Part shown: positions 43,367 to 52,404 of the stretch, piece by piece
Numbering within the stretch: the stretch's first letter is position 1
Layout of the letters: the number at the start of each line of letters is the position of its first letter
Source: JACJWR01 sp963752505
GTDB lineage: Bacteria > Actinomycetota > Actinomycetes > S36-B12 > UBA10799
NCBI GenBank assembly: GCA_963752505.1
Contig: CAVVYM010000006.1
Location: 186,001-250,000 of the forward strand
Length of the DNA stretch: 64,000 nucleotides
Direction of reading: 5' to 3'
Program-made: the position numbers and the translations under genes
Notes under the pieces: model-generated
Seen by the model: the letters and a program-made list of their open reading frames with translations, nothing else
Databases searched by the model: none
Told to the model about the DNA's origin: nothing

Positions 43367-44770
43367 GCGTCCTCCTCCGAGAGCAAGGACATCGCCAACC
43401 GTTCCAGCCCGGCCGAACGGGAGGCCTTGACCAACACGATGTCGCCCTCGGTCACGTCCGATTCGAGCACCGCGAGTGCCTGCTCGATATCGGGCACCCA
43501 CATGGATTCGTTCCCCCACGAACCCTCGTGGGCCGCGCCCAAGTGCATCGGCTTTGCGCCCTCTCCGACGACGATCAGGCGGTCGACGTCAAGCCGCACC
43601 GCCAGTCGCCCGATTGAATCGTGGGCGGAACGAGATTCGTCGCCGAGTTCGAGCATCTCCCCCAGCACCGCCCACGTCCGACCGCCGCTGGCTCGACCCA
43701 TGGCGACCAGTGCCTTGAGCGCGGCGCGCACGGATTCGGGATTGGCGTTGTAGGCGTCATTGACCACGGTCACACCGGACGCCGTGGTGGTGATCTCCAT
43801 GCGCCACCGACTCTGCGACGTCGCCGCGCTCAGGGACACAGCGACGTCGGGCAGTCCCATCCCGACGCCGAGAGCAACCGTGGCGGCCGCGGCAGCGTTG
43901 GCTGCCATGTGTTCGCCGGAGACCTGCAGCGCCACGTCAGCGACCTCTTCGCCCGACGTCAGCCGAAAACTTGGCCGTGCCCGGGCATCGAGGGTCACGT
44001 CGGTGACGCGCACATCCGCCGAGGGCGACTCGCCGAAGCGCAGCACCCGGGCTGGCGTGCGCTCGGCCATGGCGCTCACCAAGGGATCGTCGGCGTTGAG
44101 GACCGCCAGTCCGTCCTGCGTGAGGCTTTGCACCAGTTCGGACTTGGCCTCGGCGATCGCTGCTTGACCACCGAACTCGCCCACGTGGGCGGACCCCACG
44201 TTGATCACGAGTCCGACATCCGGTGCGGCGATGCCAGCACAGATACGCGATGTGCCCTTTGCCCCGCGCTCCCATTTCAAGCACCAGAAATCGCGTCTCG
44301 GCATTGCATTGCAGCACCGTCAGCGGCAGGCCGAGCTCGTTGTTGAACGACCCTTGCGGCGCCACCGTGGGCCCGAAAGTGGCAAGCACCTGACCCAACA
44401 TGTCCTTGGTGGACGTCTTGCCAGACGAGCCGGTGATTCCGATGGTCGTCAGTTGCGGCAATTGTCGGTGCACGGCCGCAGCCAACCGACCGAGGGCCGC
44501 AACCGTGTCGGACACCACGATTGCGGGGCCGGCCTCAATCGGCCGCTCGCAGAGGATCGCGGCAGCACCGGCATCGAAAGCCGGGCCTGCGTAGTCGTGA
44601 CCATCGCTGTGTTCTCCGGCTATCGCAATGAAGAGATCACCGGGTTCGACCTTTCTCGAATCGATGGCGACCCCGGAGATGCGCACATCACCGGGGTCGC
44701 CGCCGTCGGATGCGCCGAGCAAGGAGCCCTCGACTGCCTCCTGCACCTGACGTAGTGACAGCGTGATCAT
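43363..44770 (-). CDS. murF: UDP-MurNAc-tripeptide--D-Ala-D-Ala ligase, frame broken by one extra base
   Basis: Adds D-Ala-D-Ala to the precursor. The N-terminal part, from ATG 44770, holds SRKVEPGDLFIAIAGEHSDG and the ATP loop GITGSSGKTSTKDML, and runs to LEMGARGKGHIAYLC. The frame then fails. The rest, from GIAAPDVGLVINVGSAHVGE through VVNDAYNANPESVRAAL to the stop at 43363, is in another frame. Deleting the base at 44236 (A on +, T on -) joins them as CTG TGC GGC ATC GCC and gives about 468 residues, the normal length. murF is essential, so a sequence error is the likeliest cause. Confidence 0.92.
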
Positions 44771-46257
44771 TGCGCGACATCCTCCAGCGCGGCGGCGAGT
44801 TCCTCAACATCATCGAAGTGGTGCGTCACGGAGCCTACTTGTTGGCCTTGTTCGTGCCCTTTGCCGAGCACCAGCACTGCGTCGCCCGCCCCTGCCAGCG
44901 CTACCGCTGCCCGAATGGCCGCCTGCCGATCACCGATCTCGTGCACCTCGGCCCGTTCGTCGTCGGGCACGTCGCTCACGCCCGCCAGCATCGCCGCTCG
45001 GATCAGCGCCGGATCCTCCGAACGAGGATTGTCGTCGGTGACCACGACCACGTCGGCCAGTCGGGCAGCGGCCTCACCCATGAGCGGCCGCTTGGAGGCG
45101 TCCCGATCTCCGCCGCAGCCGAGGACGGCGATGACCCGGCCGTGGGTGGCGATGATGGCGCGTTCCACGGCGTCGGGGGTGTGGGCGTAGTCGACGAAGG
45201 CCCGGATGCCGCGCTGGTTGAACACCGACTGCATGCGACCGGGAACGCCCGGGCACGCCCGGACTCCGACTGCGGCCACCTGCAGCGGAACCTCCACTGC
45301 CACGGCCGTCGCCAGCGCGCCGAGTGCGTTCGCCACGTTGAATACCCCGGGCAGGCCAACTCGGCAGGGAACGGGCTCGCCTTCCGGTGGCTTTGCCAGG
45401 AAGTCGCTGCCGTGGTCGTCGGGCTGCACGTCGGCGACAGTCCAGTCGGCGTCGACACCAGTCACCGCGTAGGTGACAGCCGTGGGCCACCTCGTGGCCA
45501 ACTGCTCGCCCCAGGAATCATCCAGGCAGATGACTCGGTGGGATGCCATGGTGAACAACGTGGCTTTGGCCTCGAAGTAGTCGGCCATGGTGCCGTGGAA
45601 ATCCAAGTGGTCCTGGGTGAGATTCGTGAACACTGCAGCGTCGAACTCGACGGCGTTCACCCGGCCGAAAGCCATGGCATGCGAGGACACCTCCATCACG
45701 ACTGCGGTCACGCCCTCGTCCCGCATGTGGCCGAGGATCGCGTGCACATCGACCGCCTCGGGTGTGGTGCGTTCAGTTTGCAGCAATCGACCGGCAACGC
45801 GATGGCCGGTCGTGCCCATGACTCCGGTGACGTGTCCGGCAGCGGCCAGCACGGACTCGATGAGGAAACTCATGGTGGTCTTGCCGTTTGTGCCGGTGAT
45901 GCCCACCACCAGCATGGAGCGCGACGGGTGGCCGTAGACCCTCGAGGCAACCTCCCCCGCCAGCGCGCGCGGATCCGCGACCACGATGAGCTCGACGGAT
46001 CCCGCCGCCGCGCTGGCCGCAACCAGGTCGGCCCCCGCTGCGTCGGTCAGGATGGCCGCTGCACCGGCTTCGGCGACGGCTTCGGCGAAACGAGCGCCGT
46101 GGACATTGGCTCCGCCAACGGCGACGTAGAGATCACCCGGCAGCACGACGCGCGAGTCCATGACCACACCGGTGACGGACACGTCGGAAGGGTGGCCCGG
46201 GAACAGTTCAGCCAGCGAGATCGGCCGAGTCTGCGGCCGGGGTGAAGGGATAACCAC
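44767..46257 (-). CDS. murE: UDP-MurNAc-dipeptide--meso-diaminopimelate ligase
   Basis: About 496 aa. Seen: SRVVLPGDLYVAVGG, ATP loop GITGTNGKTTMSFLIESVL near residue 110, HDHLDFHG-type TQDHLDFHGTMADYF near 200, and the substrate-determining DDNPRSEDP near 405; DNPR marks meso-DAP rather than lysine specificity. Start is uncertain: GTG 46257 follows the ftsI stop by 4 bp, with no good ribosome site; ATG 46311 would overlap ftsI. The stop overlaps the murF start (ATGA). Confidence 0.96.
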   Translation of the reverse strand: MVIPSPRPQTRPISLAELFPGHPSDVSVTGVVMDSRVVLPGDLYVAVGGANVHGARFAEAVAEAGAAAILTDAAGADLVAASAAAGSVELIVVADPRALAGEVASRVYGHPSRSMLVVGITGTNGKTTMSFLIESVLAAAGHVTGVMGTTGHRVAGRLLQTERTTPEAVDVHAILGHMRDEGVTAVVMEVSSHAMAFGRVNAVEFDAAVFTNLTQDHLDFHGTMADYFEAKATLFTMASHRVICLDDSWGEQLATRWPTAVTYAVTGVDADWTVADVQPDDHGSDFLAKPPEGEPVPCRVGLPGVFNVANALGALATAVAVEVPLQVAAVGVRACPGVPGRMQSVFNQRGIRAFVDYAHTPDAVERAIIATHGRVIAVLGCGGDRDASKRPLMGEAAARLADVVVVTDDNPRSEDPALIRAAMLAGVSDVPDDERAEVHEIGDRQAAIRAAVALAGAGDAVLVLGKGHEQGQQVGSVTHHFDDVEELAAALEDVAQ

Positions 46258-46261
46258 GGCG

Positions 46262-48106
46262 TCAGGAAGTCGTGGGGTCTTCGCCGACGAAGATGGGCAG
46301 CAGCGGCTCATCGTTGTTCGTGGGCGGAATCCCCAACGAGATCAGCGCGGCTGTCATCACCTCCTTGAATACCGGAGCACCGTTCGACGAGCCCATGTAG
46401 GTCCCCTTGGGATCCTGCACGATGACTGCCGCTACGAGCTCGGGGTCGTCGGCCGGCGCAACACCGATGAAGCTGGCGGTGTAACCCCGGTAGCAGCCGC
46501 AGCTGTCGTCGATCCGGTTCGCGGTGCCGGTCTTGCCACCAACCCGGTAGCCGGGAATGGCGGCGTTGCTTGCCGTGCCGTCGGGGCTCACCACACCTTC
46601 CATCATCTTGAGAACGGCATCTGCGGTTTCCGGTTCAACGACTTTGGTGGTCTCCGGACCTTCAATCGGCACTTCCTCGCCGTCGGCACCGATGACGGAT
46701 TCAACGATGTGCGGTTGCACCCGCACACCCTCATTCGCGATGGTCTGGAAGATCGACGTGATCTGCAGCGCCGATACCGACAGACCTTGGCCGAAGGCCA
46801 GCGTGGGGAACGTCGAATCTGTCCATTCAGAGGTCGGCGGCACGTAGCCGCTTGCCTCACCCGGGAAACCGGCGCCGGTGGGATCGCCGACCCCGAATCG
46901 ACGTAGGTACTCGTAGAACTTGTCTTCACCGATGAGCTCGGCGGCCTCGATGGAGCCGGTGTTCGACGACTTCGCGAGGATTCCCGCCAGTGTCATCTCG
47001 TAGGTGGGGTGCGGGTCGTGGTCGCGGAACGTGCGCGTTCCCCGGTCGATGCTGTCCTTCACCGTGAACGGCGTGAGCGGATCCGCCTTGCCTTCGTTGA
47101 TCACTGCGGCCATCGTCATGATCTTCGACGTCGAACCAGGTTCGAAGGCCTCCACGACCGCACGGTTCTGCAGGTCCTCGGGCTTGCCGGAACCTGGATC
47201 GTTGGCATCGACGGTGGGCACGGAAGCCATCGCCAGGATGCGGCCGGTCTTGACCTCCATCACGATGACCGTCCCGCTCTGGGCCCGGGACGCCGCCACC
47301 TGCCTGCTGATCGCGTCCTGAGCCAGAAACTGCAGGTCCTGGTCCAGCGTGAGACGCAGCGAGTCACCGGTCTGCGGTGCGACCAACTCATCAGTCGCGG
47401 TGGGGATCAGCCGTCCGTTGGAGACCTCCACCCGCCGCAAACCGTCCACCCCGGCCAGGGTGTCCTCTTGAGCCACCTCCACGCCTGCCAACCCGTGACC
47501 GTCGAGGCCCACGTAACCGATGACGTTGGCCGCGAGGTCACCGCCCGGGTACTCCCGGTTCAGAGTCGGTTCGAATCCGAAGGCGGGCTCCTCCATCTCA
47601 CGCAACGCCGAGGCCTGCGCAGGCGTGATGAAGCGTGCCACGTAGGCGAACTTGGCGTCGCCGACCAGGGCCTTCTCGACCTCGTCCGCAGGCAGGTCGA
47701 CGATCGGTGCGATCCGAGCTGCCAAGCCAGGAGCGTCTTCGACGAGCGTTTGATCCACCGCGAAGTTGAAGGCCTCGACCGACTGCGCGAGAGGCATGCC
47801 GTTGATGTCGTAGATGGTGCCTCGCTGACCTGCCAGCGGAGTAGAGGCGAGGCGGGAGGATTCGGCCCGTTGGGCCAGGGCACCGGTATCGACGATCTGC
47901 ACTTGGATGAGCCGCAGCGCCGACACCACCGTAAGGAGGACGAGCACCAGCGAAATGATGCGCATCCGCTTGACTGGGCTACCCCGACGATAGGTGAGGT
48001 CGCCGTCGCGGTACTTCTGCCACCAATTGCGCCGGGTCGGCTGCGACGAACGGTGTGGTTGACGGCTACCCGACCCGGCGGGCGGCGGAGTGCGCGTGGC
48101 GCTCAC
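46262..48106 (-). CDS. ftsI: Septal penicillin-binding protein (class B transpeptidase)
   Basis: 614 aa. Short basic cytoplasmic tail, one transmembrane helix (about residues 48-68), PBP dimerisation domain, and a transpeptidase domain with the three active-site motifs: FEPGSTSKIMT (SxxK, about 325), AKSSNTGS (SxN, about 380) and VGGKTGTANR (KTG, about 510). Crosslinks septal peptidoglycan with FtsW. GTG start overlaps the ftsL stop (GTGA). Confidence 0.97.
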   Translation of the reverse strand: MSATRTPPPAGSGSRQPHRSSQPTRRNWWQKYRDGDLTYRRGSPVKRMRIISLVLVLLTVVSALRLIQVQIVDTGALAQRAESSRLASTPLAGQRGTIYDINGMPLAQSVEAFNFAVDQTLVEDAPGLAARIAPIVDLPADEVEKALVGDAKFAYVARFITPAQASALREMEEPAFGFEPTLNREYPGGDLAANVIGYVGLDGHGLAGVEVAQEDTLAGVDGLRRVEVSNGRLIPTATDELVAPQTGDSLRLTLDQDLQFLAQDAISRQVAASRAQSGTVIVMEVKTGRILAMASVPTVDANDPGSGKPEDLQNRAVVEAFEPGSTSKIMTMAAVINEGKADPLTPFTVKDSIDRGTRTFRDHDPHPTYEMTLAGILAKSSNTGSIEAAELIGEDKFYEYLRRFGVGDPTGAGFPGEASGYVPPTSEWTDSTFPTLAFGQGLSVSALQITSIFQTIANEGVRVQPHIVESVIGADGEEVPIEGPETTKVVEPETADAVLKMMEGVVSPDGTASNAAIPGYRVGGKTGTANRIDDSCGCYRGYTASFIGVAPADDPELVAAVIVQDPKGTYMGSSNGAPVFKEVMTAALISLGIPPTNNDEPLLPIFVGEDPTTS

Positions 48107-48651
48107 TGAGCAGGCTCCGCGGGCACCGTCGTGGCGGGAACCAGACCCACCGCAACTTCCCCGCCACCATCGGCCGTGGGGGTCACGTCGCCGTCGACCC
48201 CCAGATCGCGGGTCGGGTCCGGGCCTTCCGCGGCTTTCGGCTCCCCCAGCAACTGCCCAGTGCGCAGGTCGACGAAGACGGGATTCGGGTTCATGACCAT
48301 GCCCATGTCAGCTGCCCGCTCGGCGAGGGCTCCGGGGGTGTCGAGCAACGCTAGTTCGTTGGCCAGCGCCTGCTCCTGCATGACCAGCGATGACTTCTCT
48401 GTCATCAGTTCGTAGCGTTGAAAACTCCCCTTTGCCATCAAGGTGTTCAACGCGAGCATCACCACCAGGCTCACGGCCAGTGCTGCTGCCACGAGCAGCA
48501 GAAATGTGCGGTTGCCGAGATTCGCGATGGGCCGCATCGCCACGATGCGTTGGGCCAGGCCCGCACGGGAACGTGATTGCGTGCGTGGGTGGCGCCGCAG
48601 CGTGGGCACAGTAACCAAGACCCGTGACGTGTCGTGCGGCATCGCGGTCAC
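48103..48651 (-). CDS. ftsL: Cell division protein FtsL-like
   Basis: 182 aa bitopic protein: 45-residue cytoplasmic part, one transmembrane helix (about 48-70), then a short coiled coil (ELMTEKSSLVMQEQALANEL, about 80-100) with a septum-initiator-like LAERAADMGMVMNPNP. The C-terminal 50 residues are acidic and disordered. Sequence is weakly conserved, so the call rests on size, topology and the position between rsmH and ftsI. GTG start overlaps the rsmH stop. Confidence 0.85.
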   Translation of the reverse strand: MTAMPHDTSRVLVTVPTLRRHPRTQSRSRAGLAQRIVAMRPIANLGNRTFLLLVAAALAVSLVVMLALNTLMAKGSFQRYELMTEKSSLVMQEQALANELALLDTPGALAERAADMGMVMNPNPVFVDLRTGQLLGEPKAAEGPDPTRDLGVDGDVTPTADGGGEVAVGLVPATTVPAEPAQ

Positions 48652-49628
48652 GGGTTCACCTCCACTCGCTCGACGGCTCGCAATCTCACCGATGCGGACC
48701 GGGGGTTCTCTGCGATTTCCGTCGCTGACGCTACCTCCGCACCCCTCGTCAGCAGTCGGAAGCGAGGCCGCGCGTCGTCAGGAATCACGGGAAGATCAGG
48801 CGGGGCGCTGACCTGGGACGCGGAAGCGAAAGTTCTCTTTACGATTCGGTCCTCGAGTGAGTGGTAGGCCATCACCACGACCCGACCGCCGACCGGCACC
48901 AGATCCAGTGCCTGCGGCAGAACGCGTCGAATCCCTCCCAGCTCGTCGTTTACTTCGATGCGCAGCGCCTGAAAGGTCCGCTTGCCCGGATGACCCCCGG
49001 ACCGTTGCGAGGCCGCCGGGATCGCCCGTTGCAGCACAGCAAGCAGGTCCGAACTCCGCTCGAAGGGCTGCCCGTCGCGCTGGGCGACGATGGCGGTGGC
49101 GATTCGTTTGGCATACCGCTCTTCGCCGTACTCCCGCAGGATTCGAGTGAGGTCGGCCGTCGAATAGTGCGCCAGGATGTCGCGCGCAGTCAGGTCGGAC
49201 TCCGGATTCATGCGCATGTCCAGCGGGGCGTCGACCGAGTAGGCGAAGCCACGGTCGGCGACGTCGATCTGCATGCTCGACAGTCCGAGATCCAGCAGGA
49301 CTGCTCGGACTCGGGCGGCAACGCCCAACTCGTCGACGACGGACGCCATCTGGTCGTACCACGCGTGTGCCGGCACGAAACGCGCACCGAACGGGGCCAG
49401 CCGCCGCGACGCGTTGTCGAGAGCCTGTGGGTCGGTGTCGATCCCTACCACCGTCACCTGCGGGAATGCTCGCAGCACGGCCTCGGTGTGGCCACCGAGG
49501 CCGAGGGTGCCGTCGATGAGAACCGGCGGCCCGGCGGCCGAATCTGCGGCCTCAGTGGAATCCGTTTGCAGTGCAGGACCCAACAGTGCCACGCAGCGAT
49601 CCAGCAACACCGGGATGTGGTGCGACAC
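48648..49628 (-). CDS. rsmH: 16S rRNA m4C1402 N4-methyltransferase
   Basis: 326 aa SAM-dependent methyltransferase (formerly MraW). Seen: HIPVLLDRCVALL at the N terminus, SAM loop LIDGTLGLGGHTEAVL near residue 38, LLDLGLSSMQIDVADRGFAY near 112, and VVVMAYHSLEDRIVKRTF near 250. GTG start with AGGAGG upstream. It follows mraZ by 271 bp. Confidence 0.97.
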   Translation of the reverse strand: MSHHIPVLLDRCVALLGPALQTDSTEAADSAAGPPVLIDGTLGLGGHTEAVLRAFPQVTVVGIDTDPQALDNASRRLAPFGARFVPAHAWYDQMASVVDELGVAARVRAVLLDLGLSSMQIDVADRGFAYSVDAPLDMRMNPESDLTARDILAHYSTADLTRILREYGEERYAKRIATAIVAQRDGQPFERSSDLLAVLQRAIPAASQRSGGHPGKRTFQALRIEVNDELGGIRRVLPQALDLVPVGGRVVVMAYHSLEDRIVKRTFASASQVSAPPDLPVIPDDARPRFRLLTRGAEVASATEIAENPRSASVRLRAVERVEVNP

Positions 49629-49899
49629 CGGGGCACCTCCTTGTGCAGCGACGGTTCCAGCTTGCGGTGACTTGCGGGGAACCCGAGTGCCGCAGCAGCT
49701 CGGGGGTTCAAAAAGGGGCTCACCGCCACGTGTGATCGGTGAGGTGAAGCCAGGGAGGTGAAATGGTCATGCCGCCTGGTCCCGTCCCGTCACGACTCAC
49801 GGCTATGCACCGGGGAAGTGTGCACAGGGCGCGGTGTCGGGGATCGGGGAAGTACCCCCGGCACACAGTCGACGGGAAAGGGCCACACGGCATGGCGGA
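49629..49899 (-). other. mraZ-rsmH intergenic region
   Basis: 271 bp without a gene. Near the mraZ end GTGTCGGGG (49830-49838) can pair with the CCCCGGCAC part of 49856-49864, a GC hairpin without a T-run, so readthrough from mraZ is likely partial. I see no convincing promoter; the AGGAGG for rsmH closes the region. Confidence 0.35.
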
Positions 49900-50337
49900 T
49901 TAGAACAGCCCGGGCACCACCTCCTCGGAGAGATCCGCGAACTGCGGCTCCTGGGAGTCCAGGTAACGCTCCCATTCGGCGGGATTCCAGATCTCCACCG
50001 TGGCGTGGTTACCCACCACGACACAGCCAGCCTCAGGATCAAGACGGGCATAGTCGCGCAGCGCTGGCGGCAGGGTGACGCGACCCTGACGATCCGGCAC
50101 TTGGTCGAAAGCGCTGGAGAAGAAGATCCGGGAGTAGGCACGGGCCCGCGCATCCGACCTGGACGCCTGCAGGATGCGACTTGCGTAGTCCTTGAACTCC
50201 TCGGCGGGCCACACCACCAGGGAGCGATCTTGACCCTTGGTGAGCACCACGCCTGCCACGAGGTCATCGCGAAACTTGGCGGGCAGCGTGAGGCGACCCT
50301 TGTCGTCAAGTTTCGGGTGGTGAGTGCCCAGGAACAC
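49900..50337 (-). CDS. mraZ: Transcriptional regulator MraZ
   Basis: 145 aa with two SpoVT-AbrB-like repeats: GTHHPKLDDKGRLTLPAKFR (residues 4-23) and VPDRQGRVTLPPALRDYA (about 82-99). MraZ represses its own dcw operon by binding repeated TGGGG-type boxes. GTG 50337 (VFLGTHHPKL) has GGAGG upstream and is better than the start 18 bp earlier. First gene of the cluster; the operator array is listed separately. Confidence 0.96.
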   Translation of the reverse strand: MFLGTHHPKLDDKGRLTLPAKFRDDLVAGVVLTKGQDRSLVVWPAEEFKDYASRILQASRSDARARAYSRIFFSSAFDQVPDRQGRVTLPPALRDYARLDPEAGCVVVGNHATVEIWNPAEWERYLDSQEPQFADLSEEVVPGLF

Positions 50338-50377
50338 GGCAAACCACCTCCACATTGTGCGCCCGAACTCCAGTTCG

Positions 50378-50443
50378 CCCCACTTTACCCCACTTCACCC
50401 CACAATCAACCCTCAGATGGTGCCATGGCCCCACTTCACCCCT
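50378..50443 (-). promoter_or_regulatory. mraZ promoter overlapped by MraZ-box arrays
   Basis: On the - strand TGGGG occurs three times with exact 10-bp period (complements of 50378-50382, 50388-50392, 50398-50402), separated by TAAAG and TGAAG. A second pair, AGGGG and TGGGG, with the same TGAAG spacer, lies at 50429-50443. TTGATT (complement of 50404-50409) and TAAAGT (complement of 50382-50387), 16 bp apart, form the likely promoter, and the triple array covers its spacer and -10. This matches the known MraZ operator design and predicts autorepression. Confidence 0.8.
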
Positions 50444-50532
50444 CATGGCGTCGCTTGTGATCACACGGGGCACCTGCAACTGCGCGGGGACGGACGTGGT
50501 CAGCGCTCGCCGGTGGAATGTTTCACGGCATG

Positions 50533-50570
50533 AAAAAAACCGAGCGCCCTCATGTTGAGGGCGCTCGGTT
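50533..50570 (-). terminator. Strong intrinsic terminator after the DUF3040 gene
   Basis: CCGAGCGCCCTCA (50540-50552) and TGAGGGCGCTCGG (50556-50568) form a perfect 13-bp stem with a 3-nt loop, extended by AA/TT. On the - strand it is followed by seven T residues (complement of 50533-50539). It insulates mraZ from the upstream operon. Confidence 0.93.
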
Positions 50571-50584
50571 TGTCTGTCGTGTAA

Positions 50585-50992
50585 CTACTCGGGGTCACCT
50601 TCATGGCGGTGACGCCAGCGATCCTCCATCTTCCCCATGAAGCCGCCTGATTCGGTGGGGCTCCCGGTGGAACCGCTTGAGGGCCCGGGTTGTGCGCCCG
50701 CATCCTTCTTGGCCGCGGGCGCCTCCGTCGTGGTCCCGCCGGTGAACGCCAGAATCGCTCCCCCGAGCATCACTACGAATCCGATCACACCGACCACGGG
50801 TAGTTTGACTGCCACGCCTGCCAGAAGGAGCCCGAGGCCCAGCGCGGCGACCACCACGCCCAGAACCAGTCGTTTGCGCGAGCCCTGCCGGATGACCGGT
50901 TGGCGCAGGGTCGAGGCAAACTTGGGATCCTCGGCGTATAGCGCCCGCTCCATTTGTTCAAGCAGACGCTGCTCGTGCTCGGATAGTGGCAC
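50585..50992 (-). CDS. DUF3040 membrane protein
   Basis: 135 aa. The N terminus PLSEHEQRLLEQMERALYAEDPKFASTL (opening part) is the DUF3040 signature, followed by two transmembrane helices (about residues 42-60 and 64-84) and a polar tail. Widespread in actinobacteria between dinB and mraZ; function unknown. GTG 50992 has GGAGG upstream. Confidence 0.88.
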   Translation of the reverse strand: MPLSEHEQRLLEQMERALYAEDPKFASTLRQPVIRQGSRKRLVLGVVVAALGLGLLLAGVAVKLPVVGVIGFVVMLGGAILAFTGGTTTEAPAAKKDAGAQPGPSSGSTGSPTESGGFMGKMEDRWRHRHEGDPE

Positions 50993-51153
50993 GGCCCACC
51001 TCCACGTCGAGATTGTTTTGTCGGCCGCTCGTCGGCTGAGAAGCCCAGGATAGGCGCGTTCACCGTGATTGCGAAACCCAGACTGGGAAATGCTTGGTGA
51101 AAATTGCGCCTGACCTCCGCTCGGCTCAGCCGACAGGTCCGACATCTGACTTC

Positions 51154-52392
51154 TCAAGTATCCTCCCACGGCTGGCGCACGACCAGCCGGGCCGGTCGGA
51201 TCGCATCCTTGCCATAGCGACGACTGGCCCGGTCCACCGCCTGTTCGGCTTCCCGCCACCCGTGCTCGCGTTCACCCAGCAGAAGTTGATGCGGGGCTCC
51301 GTCGGAATCACTGAGGTTCGCCATGCGGACTCCCACGAGTCGGATGCGTGCCCGCTGGAGACCCAAGGCCTCGAGTAGTTGGTTGGCCGTGCGATAGACC
51401 TCCTGCCCGACATCCACCGGTTCGGCCAATGTTCGGCTGCGTGTGAGAGTGGTGAAGTCCGCGAATCGAACTTTGAGCACCACGGTGCGACCCACCACTC
51501 CGGCCGCACGCATCCGGGCGGCCACCCTCTCGCTGAGGCGCAGCACCTCCGCAGTCACGACCGTCATATCGTCCACATCGACCGGGAAGGTCTCCTCGGC
51601 TCCGATGCTGCGTTCCGGCTCGTCGCGCCGCACGGCCCGCTCATCGCGTCCCCACGCCAGGGCGTGCAGCTGCCTTCCGGCGGCATCGCCCAGCGCCCGT
51701 TGCAGGGTGACCGGCGGAGTACCAGCGAGGTCACCCACGGTGCGCAGTCCGAGGCGGTGCAACTGCTCCTCAGTACGCTGACCCACGCCCCACAGTGCCC
51801 CCACTGGAAGGGGATGCAGGAAGGCGACCACCTCGTTGACCGGCACCACAAGCAAGCCGTCGGGTTTGCTCTGCGTCGAGGCTAGTTTGGCCACGAACTT
51901 GGTGCTGGCCACACCAACAGAAGCGACCAGCCCCTGCTCGTCGTGAATCCGTGCTCGGATCAATTCGGCGATCTTCCGAGGGGAGCCCAACCTGCGCAGC
52001 GCTCCTGCAACGTCGAGGAAGGCCTCGTCGAGCGCCAAAGGTTCGACGAGATCGGTGATGCTGCGAAACACCTCCATGATCCCTTCGCTGGCGCGAGCGT
52101 AGTGACGATGATCCGGTGTGATGACGACGGCGTTGGGTGCGAGTCGACGTGCCCGGGCCATCGGCATCGCCGAATGCACCCCCAACTCCCGTGCTTCGTA
52201 GGTGGCGGAAAGAACCACACCCCGGTTGCCGGAGCCACCGACAATCACCGGTTGCCCCCGCAGGTGGGGTCGGCTGAGCAATTCGACCGAGGCGTAGAAG
52301 GCGTCCATGTCGACGTGGAGGACGGTGCATCCCGTGTCGTCGTCACCTGCCGACGACAGCCGCGGGCCCCGATTGAGTTGGGACCTACTCAT
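51154..52392 (-). CDS. dinB: DNA polymerase IV (Y family)
   Basis: 412 aa error-prone polymerase. Catalytic motifs HVDMDAFYASVE (about residue 26) and PLALDEAFLDVAG (about 117), steric-gate region intact, helix-hairpin-helix GVGQRTEEQLHRLGLRTVGDLAG (written in part) and a little-finger domain. It follows the DnaE2-type gene by 12 bp, forming one translesion operon under the SOS box at 57174. Confidence 0.94.
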   Translation of the reverse strand: MSRSQLNRGPRLSSAGDDDTGCTVLHVDMDAFYASVELLSRPHLRGQPVIVGGSGNRGVVLSATYEARELGVHSAMPMARARRLAPNAVVITPDHRHYARASEGIMEVFRSITDLVEPLALDEAFLDVAGALRRLGSPRKIAELIRARIHDEQGLVASVGVASTKFVAKLASTQSKPDGLLVVPVNEVVAFLHPLPVGALWGVGQRTEEQLHRLGLRTVGDLAGTPPVTLQRALGDAAGRQLHALAWGRDERAVRRDEPERSIGAEETFPVDVDDMTVVTAEVLRLSERVAARMRAAGVVGRTVVLKVRFADFTTLTRSRTLAEPVDVGQEVYRTANQLLEALGLQRARIRLVGVRMANLSDSDGAPHQLLLGEREHGWREAEQAVDRASRRYGKDAIRPARLVVRQPWEDT

Positions 52393-52404
52393 CCCTGACC
52401 CCTC

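Noticed and set aside
44770..46245. 491-codon + strand open frame
   Set aside because: Antisense to murE with typical shadow composition.
50361..50374. CGAACTGGAGTTCG palindrome in the mraZ leader as a regulatory hairpin
   Set aside because: Perfect only with a 2-nt loop; too small to call and already within the promoter-operator zone.
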